Of a stretch of 52,224 bases of DNA, positions 38,855 through 44,878 are shown one piece after another; position 1 is the first letter of the stretch; the number at the start of each line of letters is the position of its first letter. The notes under the pieces were generated by a model, which searched no databases, had not been told where the DNA came from, and saw only the letters and a program-made list of their open reading frames with translations. A program made the position numbers and the translations under genes. Source of the DNA: Bifidobacteriaceae bacterium (GTDB lineage Bacteria > Actinomycetota > Actinomycetes > Actinomycetales > Bifidobacteriaceae); contig JALCQC010000018.1 in the NCBI GenBank assembly GCA_022650895.1, positions 1-52,224 of the forward strand. The letters run 5' to 3'.

Positions 38855-39889
38855 TCAGTGGTTCTTCATACCGTAACCGGTGCCGTTGAAAGGCGCGAAA
38901 TCATCGCTGCGCGGCGAGCCCGGATCGTGACGTAGATCACGTTCTGTGCCGAGTTGCCCCTTGGCTTTCAGCTGAGGAATCTCGGTCACATCGTATGGAG
39001 TTGTTTGATAGACCCAATTCAGCCAGTTGCGGTACAGCAGATTTGCATGTGCACGCCACGAGAACAGCGGCTCGAGCTTCGGATCGTCGTGAGGATAGTA
39101 GTTTTTGGGGAACGGGACGTTGTCGAGACCGCGGCTCATGTCACGCTCATACTCCTCGGCAAGCGTGTACTTTCCATATTCCCAGTGGCCAAGGCTGAAG
39201 ACCTCGGAAAAGTCGCGGGTCGCCACCAAACCGGGGCCGGACTCCTCGCCATAGGTGAGTATCTGCAGTTCCGGGCGCGCCCTGAGATCGTCGAGGTCGA
39301 CGCTGGCAACGCGAGAATGCGGCTGCAGGCTGATTTCGTCGAAGCCGTTGGTGATGAAGCAATACTCGTCCATGAGACGCTGCGGGAAGATACCGAAGAT
39401 CTTCTTCGGCTCCACGTGCTTGCGGACGCCATAGCGCTCGTACAGCGCCCCCATGGCTCCCCAGCACAGGTAGAGGGTGGAGAACACGTGGGTGGAGGCC
39501 CAGTCGAGAATAGATTTGTATTCGTCCCAGTAGTCCACTTCCTCGAAGTCGAGCTGCTCCACGGGGGCGCCTGTGACGATGAAACCGTCGTAGTAGTTGT
39601 CCTTGAAGGCCTCGGGATTCTCATAGAACTTGACCAGGTGATCGTGACTCACGTGCGTGGCCTCATGGGTGGAAGTCTTCATGAAGTCGATGTCCACCTG
39701 CAGCGGAGATTTCGAGATGAGACGCAGGAGCTGCGTTTCCGTTTCCACCTTTTTCGGCATGAGATTGAGAATGACAATGCGCAGTGGGCGGACACGCTGC
39801 TGCTCGGCAGCGTCCTTCTCGAGGGCGAAAATACGCTCCGAATCGAGAATATCCTTTGCTGGTAGACCGTCAGGAACCTTAATTGGCAT
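38855..39889 (-). CDS. metA: Homoserine O-acyltransferase, predicted acetyl-CoA specific
   Basis: A 344-residue MetA that activates homoserine for methionine synthesis. It is collinear with E. coli MetA: nucleophile C142 in LYLCWGAMG, then H235 and E237 in LGHWEYG. The residue that decides the acyl donor is E111 in VTGAPVEQLDF. Glycine here goes with succinyl-CoA (E. coli), whereas glutamate goes with acetyl-CoA (as shown for Bacillus MetA). It is therefore probably a homoserine O-acetyltransferase despite the usual succinyltransferase name. No ribosome binding site precedes the ATG. A promoter ends six bases upstream, so the mRNA is probably leaderless. Confidence 0.94.
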   Translation of the reverse strand: MPIKVPDGLPAKDILDSERIFALEKDAAEQQRVRPLRIVILNLMPKKVETETQLLRLISKSPLQVDIDFMKTSTHEATHVSHDHLVKFYENPEAFKDNYYDGFIVTGAPVEQLDFEEVDYWDEYKSILDWASTHVFSTLYLCWGAMGALYERYGVRKHVEPKKIFGIFPQRLMDEYCFITNGFDEISLQPHSRVASVDLDDLRARPELQILTYGEESGPGLVATRDFSEVFSLGHWEYGKYTLAEEYERDMSRGLDNVPFPKNYYPHDDPKLEPLFSWRAHANLLYRNWLNWVYQTTPYDVTEIPQLKAKGQLGTERDLRHDPGSPRSDDFAPFNGTGYGMKNH

Positions 39890-39895
39890 ACATCA

Positions 39896-39924
39896 TTAAT
39901 ACAGTCACCTCTCTGACAACTCAA
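39896..39924 (-). promoter_or_regulatory. metA promoter giving a leaderless mRNA
   Basis: On the minus strand a -35 TTGAGT (39919-39924) and a -10 TATTAA (39896-39901) are 17 bp apart. The ATG begins six bases after the -10, at the expected transcription start. No SAM riboswitch or other leader can therefore fit. Confidence 0.6.
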
Positions 39925-40038
39925 GGGCTGCTGAGCCCACAGCACAGCAACAGTGATGCGGGCACTGAACTGTCACTTTCGACTGGTCTCTCTCGAAGCT
40001 TCCGGGAAATCCTGCAACGGCGTCTAATTATTCTGGAG

Positions 40039-40066
40039 TTGACAGATATTCAGATGTGTGTAAAGT
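40039..40066 (+). promoter_or_regulatory. Promoter of tRNA-fMet
   Basis: A -35 TTGACA (40039-40044) and a -10 TAAAGT (40061-40066) with 16-bp spacing place the start near 40073, about 20 bases before the tRNA. Confidence 0.7.
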
Positions 40067-40092
40067 AGATGAGTGCTGCATAAAGCAGCCGA

Positions 40093-40166
40093 CGCGGGGT
40101 GGAGCAGCTCGGTAGCTCGCTGGGCTCATAACCCAGAGGTCTCAGGTTCAAATCCTGACCCCGCTA
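40093..40166 (+). tRNA. Initiator tRNA-fMet (CAT anticodon)
   Basis: The acceptor CGCGGGG faces CCCCGCT, so positions 1-72 are unpaired as required of an initiator. The anticodon arm CTGGG-CTCATAA-CCCAG has the three G-C pairs of initiators. The T arm TCAGG-TTCAAAT-CCTGA is intact. The discriminator is A, and the next bases are CTA, not CCA. The gene is the bacterial attachment site of the adjoining prophage: an antisense phage-side gene runs through its 3' half. Confidence 0.95.
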
Positions 40167-40416
40167 CTATTAGACCGTTAGGGTCGAGGAATTTAGCCGG
40201 TTGAATTCTTAGGAATTCGCCGGCTTTTTCTATATCTGCAACTGACCAAGCAACTTTGCCGTTCATCTTCGCGGAAATCCCTGCACGGCCGATACCCATG
40301 GCTTCTGCAAGCTCAGATTGATTCACGTGCCTCAAGACAAGCGCAACTTTAATATTTGTTACCACAATCGAGTTTAACGAAATTCTCGTATGTGGTTCTG
40401 CAATTTGTGTAGTCAT
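40126..40416 (-). CDS. Phage repressor-like HTH protein whose 3' end lies in the tRNA
   Basis: 96 residues. A helix-turn-helix of the Cro/C1 (XRE) type is seen in QSELAEAMGIGRAGISAKMNG (about residues 33-53), with a hydrophobic helix VVTNIKVALVLRHV before it. The C-terminal residues AGSGFEPETSGL are encoded antisense to the 3' half of tRNA-fMet, and the TGA stop overlaps the anticodon. It is transcribed divergently from the next HTH gene, the usual repressor/cro layout. ATG at 40416 is chosen: TACAAT ends seven bases upstream, so the mRNA would be leaderless; ATG at 40425 and TTG at 40458 lie within or before the promoter. Integration probably changes its C-terminus (see findings). Confidence 0.72.
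   Translation of the reverse strand: MTTQIAEPHTRISLNSIVVTNIKVALVLRHVNQSELAEAMGIGRAGISAKMNGKVAWSVADIEKAGEFLRIQPAKFLDPNGLIVAGSGFEPETSGL
40127..40166. other. attL region within the tRNA-fMet gene
   Basis: Phage genes start immediately beyond the tRNA 3' end, and the repressor-like gene overlaps the tRNA by 41 bp, so the crossover core must lie in the tRNA 3' half. The exact core cannot be fixed without attR, which lies outside the window. Confidence 0.55.
40195..40229 (+). terminator. Terminator of tRNA-fMet, supplied by phage sequence
   Basis: AGCCGG pairs with CCGGCT, with an inner GAATTC/GAATTC stem and TTAG loop, followed by TTTTT on the plus strand. It lies inside the antisense coding sequence of the repressor-like gene, so the same bases encode AGEFLRIQPA on the other strand. 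Confidence 0.75.
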
Positions 40417-40423
40417 ACTAAAC

Positions 40424-40499
40424 ATTGTACACAGTTCGTAGACCTTAGACACGCACAAATTGATTCCATTCTTGACATTGTCAATTATTTGCGTACATT
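40424..40499. promoter_or_regulatory. Divergent immunity promoters and operator dyads
   Basis: Rightward: -35 TTGACA (40472-40477) and -10 TACATT (40494-40499), spacing 16, with the ATG seven bases later. Leftward: -10 TACAAT (40424-40429), with the ATG likewise seven bases later; its -35 is weak. TTGAC-ATT-GTCAA (40472-40484) is a perfect dyad over the rightward -35. A second dyad AATTAC-agtcgt-GTAATT (40514-40531) lies just inside the rightward gene. Both transcripts should be leaderless. Confidence 0.55.
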
Positions 40500-40506
40500 T
40501 ACAGCT

Positions 40507-40740
40507 ATGAACGAATTACAGTCGTGTAATTACGGAGATGTCATAAAGAATATTGACACACTCCTTGATTCGTCGGGAATGTCGCGAGCTGAGTACGGCC
40601 GTCATATCGGTCTCGGTCGCTCGGCGGTCTCGCAGAAGCTGCTTGGCAAGCTCAGCTTCACACTCAAAGACATCACTGCTACGGCTGATTTGTTTCACGT
40701 CAGTGTTGACGCTCTTCTAGGCAGGGAGGCTGTGAAATGA
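40507..40740 (+). CDS. Cro-like HTH regulator
   Basis: 77 residues. The HTH is seen in SRAEYGRHIGLGRSAVSQKLLGKLSF (about residues 26-51), of XRE type, followed by DITATADLFHVSVDALLG, the usual tail of this fold. It is the first gene of the rightward operon and is divergent from the repressor-like gene, so a Cro role is inferred. There is no ribosome binding site; the promoter -10 ends seven bases before the ATG. Its stop overlaps the next start (ATGA). Confidence 0.75.
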   Translation: MNELQSCNYGDVIKNIDTLLDSSGMSRAEYGRHIGLGRSAVSQKLLGKLSFTLKDITATADLFHVSVDALLGREAVK

Positions 40741-40928
40741 TTCTCGGGGGATCGCAGGAGATTGAGGACAAGATTGGGGAGCTTTCGCTATCTCTGTTAG
40801 CGAATCTGGATTCTTTGCATGAGTTGATTAAGGCCACTGAAAACGGGCAACAACAGTCCGATTTGATTAGGGTCTATCAAGCTCTTGCCCCACTACCCCT
40901 CGAGGTACAGAAGGCGAGGGCGTTCTAA
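40737..40928 (+). CDS. Small phage early protein, unknown
   Basis: 63 residues, mainly helical, with a Leu/Ser-rich middle (ELSLSLLANLDSLHELIKATENG). No known motif. It overlaps the Cro-like gene by 4 bp (ATGA) and is followed without a gap by the next small gene, so it belongs to the early operon. Confidence 0.6.
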   Translation: MILGGSQEIEDKIGELSLSLLANLDSLHELIKATENGQQQSDLIRVYQALAPLPLEVQKARAF

Positions 40929-41093
40929 ATGAAAGTCATTCTTCGTATTCTGCAGGTGTTCTATATTCTTTTGGCCGGTCTGGGTTTCGCACTCATGGTG
41001 TGGGGTGGGGTTAATTATTTCAATCCGGTTATCATTCTCGGCTGCACGATGTTCATCGTGGGCTTCCTCGGCCTTGGGGTGGTGTGCGAATGA
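40929..41093 (+). CDS. Small phage membrane protein
   Basis: 54 residues with two hydrophobic helices (about residues 8-26 and 31-50) and a short turn GGVNYFNP. The ATG follows the previous stop directly. Such two-helix early proteins can act in superinfection exclusion, but nothing in the sequence proves a role. Confidence 0.6.
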   Translation: MKVILRILQVFYILLAGLGFALMVWGGVNYFNPVIILGCTMFIVGFLGLGVVCE

Positions 41094-41251
41094 TGAAATT
41101 CACTCTGCAACCTTCGCATAATATGCCCGTCTATTATCTTCGCGCCACTGACGGTGACGAATTCGATGTCACGCTATCTCTCACAGATTCAGATCTCACT
41201 GATCTGAATGCGCTTATTCAGTTCGCGATTGAATCTCACGCCCCTGAGTGA
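41090..41251 (+). CDS. Small acidic phage protein
   Basis: 53 residues, acidic, with an Asp/Leu-rich middle (FDVTLSLTDSDLTDLNALI). It begins ATGATG, overlapping the previous stop by 4 bp; either ATG may be used. No motif is recognised. Its stop ends the first early-gene cluster; a 367-bp stretch without a clear gene follows. Confidence 0.55.
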   Translation: MMKFTLQPSHNMPVYYLRATDGDEFDVTLSLTDSDLTDLNALIQFAIESHAPE

Positions 41252-41618
41252 TTCCACGTGTTCTCGGGATAAGTGAATGGGCTGTGATGTGAGGACTGAG
41301 AAACTCACTAGCCCGATGGGTTGAACCCGCTCCCGCGGCTGGCTTACCGCGCGTTACTGAAATACCAAACGCAAGCTACCCCAACCACTACATGGTGCCG
41401 GTTATGGCGGAATTGGGCGGCAGCAGTATGAAACGTGTAGCGGGACCATTCCCGGCAGAGAAATCTGCACACAGGCATAACCGACGGCGACCGACCGAAA
41501 GAGCACCCGTGGCCCCTGAAAAGGTGACAATTCTTGCTTTTGTCACCCGGGACGGGGTCACAAGACTGTCCCTCCGGGTCTCTCCCAAAAGGGCATTCAA
41601 AACAGAAAGGAAACACAC
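41252..41618. other. Phage intergenic region with strong RNA-type secondary structure
   Basis: No convincing gene. One open frame (41392-41718) lacks a ribosome binding site and overlaps the next gene. Structures visible on the plus strand: GGGCT...AGCCC enclosing GTGAG...CTCAC (about 41279-41316); GGTGACAA-9 nt-TTGTCACC (41523-41547), a perfect 8-bp stem; and GGGAC...GTCCC (41549-41572). The arm GTGAC could pair with either of two GTCAC copies, giving alternative folds. It may be a long mRNA leader, a small RNA or a regulatory region. Confidence 0.4.
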
Positions 41619-41954
41619 ATGGGTTACGCAGTACCGTACGAACCGAGCTACAAACGCAAACCTGCCCAGCGTAAGCAAACTGACGCGCGTAAGGCGTTCG
41701 AGAACAAATTGCGCATGAAAGTTCTTCGAGCTCTCCCTGCTCTCGAAACACAGTGGGCGCAGGGCGCAGGAGTCAGCCAGTTCAGCAAACGCAACCTACT
41801 CCACAGCGAGTTAGCCACAATTCGTGAGGGCGACCTGCAGTATCTCATCGCCGAGGGGCATCTGCCCCGTCCAGATTCCAAGAAGAACTTCAACGCGAGG
41901 GCATTCATCCAGATGGCGCGACAATTCACAGGACTCCAGGAGATAACAGAATGA
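41619..41954 (+). CDS. Phage protein of unknown function
   Basis: 111 residues with a basic N-terminus (YKRKPAQRKQTDARKAFENKLRMK) and a helical remainder. The C-terminal half includes EGDLQYLIAEGHLPRPDSKKNFN, which could be part of a small winged-helix-like fold, but I do not recognise the family. AGAAAGGA precedes the ATG. The next gene overlaps its stop by 4 bp. Confidence 0.65.
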   Translation: MGYAVPYEPSYKRKPAQRKQTDARKAFENKLRMKVLRALPALETQWAQGAGVSQFSKRNLLHSELATIREGDLQYLIAEGHLPRPDSKKNFNARAFIQMARQFTGLQEITE

Positions 41955-42040
41955 GCAAACACAAGCATAAGCGGCAGAAGCTATCACACCGTCGCCAGAC
42001 AAAGAAGAAAAGCCCCTACAGAATCATAGGTGATGAATAA
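41951..42040 (+). CDS. Very small basic phage peptide
   Basis: 29 residues, strongly basic (MSKHKHKRQKLSHRRQTKKK...). Its ATG overlaps the upstream stop (ATGA) and its TAA shares a base with the next ATG. The tight coupling on both sides argues that it is translated. RNA or DNA binding is likely from charge alone. Confidence 0.5.
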   Translation: MSKHKHKRQKLSHRRQTKKKSPYRIIGDE

Positions 42041-42264
42041 TGGCCTCACGAAAAGAGATCTATACTACGCACAAATCTGCTCGACTTAAATGGTATAGCA
42101 CTGCCGAGGTTGCCAAGATTGTCGATAAGAGTGAATCTACATTGAAGGGGTGGCGACGACAGAATAAGGGACCTAATTGGTACAACGTGGAAGGCTCGAT
42201 TCAGTATCGCAGTGATGATGTGCAGAAGTATCTTGATAAGCGACGCCATGGCTCGGCCGACTAA
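42040..42264 (+). CDS. Excisionase/MerR-type HTH protein
   Basis: 74 residues with a winged-helix HTH of the excisionase (HTH_17) type: WYSTAEVAKIVDKSESTLKGWRRQ (about residues 18-41), then a hairpin wing NWYNVEGSIQYRSDDVQKYL. Such proteins act as recombination directionality factors or as transcription regulators. As no integrase is nearby, either is possible. It is coupled to the genes on both sides. Confidence 0.72.
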   Translation: MASRKEIYTTHKSARLKWYSTAEVAKIVDKSESTLKGWRRQNKGPNWYNVEGSIQYRSDDVQKYLDKRRHGSAD

Positions 42265-42976
42265 GCGCCGCCAAGCAGTACCACCTGAACTGTCTGCTCA
42301 GGTCATTGCTACCTATGGTAATGATTGTTGGCTGCAACTACCCGGCTGCACAGGCAAGGGCACCACATCAGACCACATTGTGCCGTGGATTACAGGCGGG
42401 GCCACTACTCTACCTAACCTGCGCAGGGCGTGCACTCACTGCAACTCTCGCCGATCTGACCGGGTACTAAGTGGCTATGGTGCAACTGTGCATGTGGTGA
42501 TGGGTCCGCCTGCTGCTGGCAAGAGTGCCTACGTTGATGCTACCGCTAGCCCTGATGCCATCGTGCTCGACATGTCTCGCCTACTACCCGCCCTCGCCCC
42601 ACAGGTAGCCACGGTACACATGAACAGTGCTGCTCTGTCTACTGCTCTATCTGCTGCATGGGCTGGAACGTATAACAGGTTGGTGCGTTTACCCCAGCCA
42701 GTAGACGTGTGGATTGTAGCAAGCCTACCCACGCCTGCACAGATAGCTGACTGGGTAGCCCTCGACTATGACATGCATGTGATGGAGCAGAGTAGCATCA
42801 CAACTGCTGAGAAGCTAAGCAACTCAGATGAGATGAACCAAGCAAGGGCGCGTCAGTGGTACACACTCGGCCTCACTCAAGCTCATGTTGATGCACTCAA
42901 GGCACGCAGGCACACTCAACTGCGTTCTGTTGGCCTCATGGCATCAATTGCAGATGAATCGAAGTCATCATGGTGA
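42248..42976 (+). CDS. HNH endonuclease fused to a P-loop NTPase domain
   Basis: 242 residues. Residues 22-72 form an HNH nuclease: two zinc cysteine pairs (C27/C34 and C62/C65) frame the catalytic DHIVPW (D42-H43), followed by NLRRACTHCNSRRSD. From residue 80 a P-loop domain begins, VHVVMGPPAAGKSAYVD (Walker A GPPAAGKS at 86-93), with IVLDMSRL and VDVWIVASLPT as later strands, similar to small kinase/AAA-type nucleotide-binding proteins. HNH proteins next to terminase aid cos cleavage in HK97-like phages. The added NTPase domain is less usual. The start is ATG at 42248, overlapping the previous gene by 17 bp. Confidence 0.82.
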   Translation: MARPTKRRQAVPPELSAQVIATYGNDCWLQLPGCTGKGTTSDHIVPWITGGATTLPNLRRACTHCNSRRSDRVLSGYGATVHVVMGPPAAGKSAYVDATASPDAIVLDMSRLLPALAPQVATVHMNSAALSTALSAAWAGTYNRLVRLPQPVDVWIVASLPTPAQIADWVALDYDMHVMEQSSITTAEKLSNSDEMNQARARQWYTLGLTQAHVDALKARRHTQLRSVGLMASIADESKSSW

Positions 42977-43090
42977 GCGCGTCCAGTTTTTTAAGCCACA
43001 CAGACCGGCAAAAGAGCTCGGGTCTCTTTTCACTCCCCCCAACCCCCACAAAAAAATTCTAGAAACGTTGGAATAACAAGGAAAACTAAG

Positions 43091-43387
43091 ATGAATCTGC
43101 TAGATGGTTTAGAAAATGCCGGCCGCTATATCGGCGAGCAAGAAACAGACACAGCTACGTTTGTCGAAGCTCATTTCAGTGGCCGTGACCCTACAGCAGA
43201 AGAACGCCTTATTTGCCGCACACTCATGTCATGCGCCAAGAGCATCGATAATGCTCTAGCCAAGGGGCGTGAAATCTCGCGGCTTGTTTCGAGCTTCAAC
43301 GAGACATTGGAGAGCCTCAACGAGGCGGCTCCCATTGCCGGGGCCATCGATGATGAACTAGCAGACTTGCTGACAAGGGCAAAATAA
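43091..43387 (+). CDS. Probable small terminase subunit
   Basis: 98 residues, acidic and helical, directly upstream of the large terminase (1-bp overlap), the usual place for the DNA-recognition subunit. EERLICRTLMSCAKSIDNALAKGREISRLV is helical, but I see no clear HTH, so the call rests mostly on position. AAGGAAA precedes the ATG. The C-rich 42977-43090 gap before it is a candidate packaging (cos) region. Confidence 0.6.
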   Translation: MNLLDGLENAGRYIGEQETDTATFVEAHFSGRDPTAEERLICRTLMSCAKSIDNALAKGREISRLVSSFNETLESLNEAAPIAGAIDDELADLLTRAK

Positions 43388-44826
43388 TGGAAATGACTCC
43401 CATGCGCTCAGGAACCAGGCGTAACTTCGAGCGTGAAACCGATGGCCCTATTGTCGGCGAGTTCGCTCGTCTTCTCGGCACGCCACTTCTCCCATGGCAG
43501 CAGTACGTGGCTGACGTGGCCGGCGAGATCGACCCCACCACTGGAAGCTACTATTATGACGACATCACGTTAACGACCCCACGCCAATCAGGAAAATCGG
43601 AACTACTAAAAGCCGAAACCACACGCAACAGTCTTCACGGTAAGAAGCGCAAAATTTTCTATCTCGCCCAGACCGGCAAAGATTCCGACAAGTATTTCAA
43701 GGATTACGTAGAAACGCTGGCCAGCTCGAAACTCGCTGCCTTAGCCAAACGGCCAAAGCTGAGCAATGGTGGTATGGAACAAGCCTTCACGAACGGTTCT
43801 ATCATCTCGCCCGTGGCCGTCACGAAAAAGGCGGGCCACGGTGTGCAAGGCGACCTCATCTGCATCGATGAGGCCTTCGCCCTTTCCAACGATTTAGCCA
43901 AAATCATCATCGACGGATTCTTACCTACCGTCGCAACCCGCTTCAAACGCACCGGAGTGCAACCACAAGTATGGGTAACTTCAACCGAAGGAACCAGTGA
44001 GAGTGAATTCTTCAATGAGCGATTAGATAAACTACGTCGAGGCGAAGGCAGCACACACTCGGCGTTCTTCGATTGGGGCATTCCCTTTGATTCCGACCCT
44101 GAGGACCTGGAAAACATCTACAAGCATCACCCTGCCGCCGGTTACCTGTGGGACTTCAATCAGCTTCAGGCCTTCCGCGACGGCTTTGAGGATAACGTTG
44201 GAGGTTGGGCAAGAGCCTTCGGCAATTTAAGAGACAAAGGCCGAGCCGAAAGAATCTTCAGCCCCGACCTATGGGCAACAACCACCACTATCACCCCCAT
44301 CGACAACACCACCTTGACCGGCCAGCCGCTCGCGTTTGGTGCAGCCGTCGACATCGAGGCCAGCGCTACAACCATTTGCGCCGCCGTTGCTATCGACGAC
44401 CATGTGACCGTGCAACGTATTGACATGCTGCCAGGCACCGGTGCCGCCTTCTCACGGTTACATGAGTTACAAGAGCGGTATCATGCTCCCCTGCTCATCG
44501 ACTCCCACGGCTCAGGCGCTGCCTTGTACGACCGGCTCTCTCATGCCACCGACACCTACAACGTACCCTTGTTCAATCTGCTCGATGTCACTAATTCAGA
44601 TGTACTCTCCTCTTCGCAAGCCTTCCTATCAGGGCTTGAAGAAGGCCGCATTAGCCATGTTGCCGATGACGAGCTTGATTTGAGTGCAGCCAATGCTGCA
44701 CGCCAATGGGTCGGCGATTCGTGGAGAACCTCACGCCATCTGCCAACTGGCCATTCCAGCCCCATCGAAGCCGCAATCTTGGCCACGTGGGCAGTCACCC
44801 ACCTGCCAGCCGATTCATGGGGATAA
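43387..44826 (+). CDS. Terminase large subunit
   Basis: 479 residues. The ATPase part has Walker A TPRQSGKS (64-71) and Walker B LICIDE (157-162), followed by the coupling motif VWVTSTEGT. The C-terminal nuclease part shows GAAVDIEASATTICAAV, LLIDSHGSGAALYDRL and a final acidic segment. It docks at the portal and pumps DNA into the prohead. The length is normal for siphoviruses of actinobacteria. Confidence 0.93.
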   Translation: MEMTPMRSGTRRNFERETDGPIVGEFARLLGTPLLPWQQYVADVAGEIDPTTGSYYYDDITLTTPRQSGKSELLKAETTRNSLHGKKRKIFYLAQTGKDSDKYFKDYVETLASSKLAALAKRPKLSNGGMEQAFTNGSIISPVAVTKKAGHGVQGDLICIDEAFALSNDLAKIIIDGFLPTVATRFKRTGVQPQVWVTSTEGTSESEFFNERLDKLRRGEGSTHSAFFDWGIPFDSDPEDLENIYKHHPAAGYLWDFNQLQAFRDGFEDNVGGWARAFGNLRDKGRAERIFSPDLWATTTTITPIDNTTLTGQPLAFGAAVDIEASATTICAAVAIDDHVTVQRIDMLPGTGAAFSRLHELQERYHAPLLIDSHGSGAALYDRLSHATDTYNVPLFNLLDVTNSDVLSSSQAFLSGLEEGRISHVADDELDLSAANAARQWVGDSWRTSRHLPTGHSSPIEAAILATWAVTHLPADSWG

Positions 44827-44831
44827 AACTA

Positions 44832-44865
44832 ACCCATTTAATACCAGCTTGACCCATTTAATACC
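44832..44865. repeat. Two direct copies of ACCCATTTAATACC
   Basis: The 14-mer occurs at 44832-44845 and 44852-44865, exactly 20 bp apart (about two helical turns), with a partial third copy (acccatta) following. It fills the small gap between large terminase and portal. It could bind a regulator or be part of a late promoter. Confidence 0.6.
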
Positions 44866-44878
44866 CATTATTTGGCAC

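Noticed and set aside
41275-41345. tRNA-like look of the sequence around GGGTTGAACCC
   Set aside because: No consistent acceptor, D and anticodon arms could be formed on either strand.
41392-41718. 108-codon open frame in the phage intergenic region
   Set aside because: No ribosome binding site, basic low-quality composition, and 100 bp overlap with the better-supported gene at 41619. Kept only as a possibility within the structured region.
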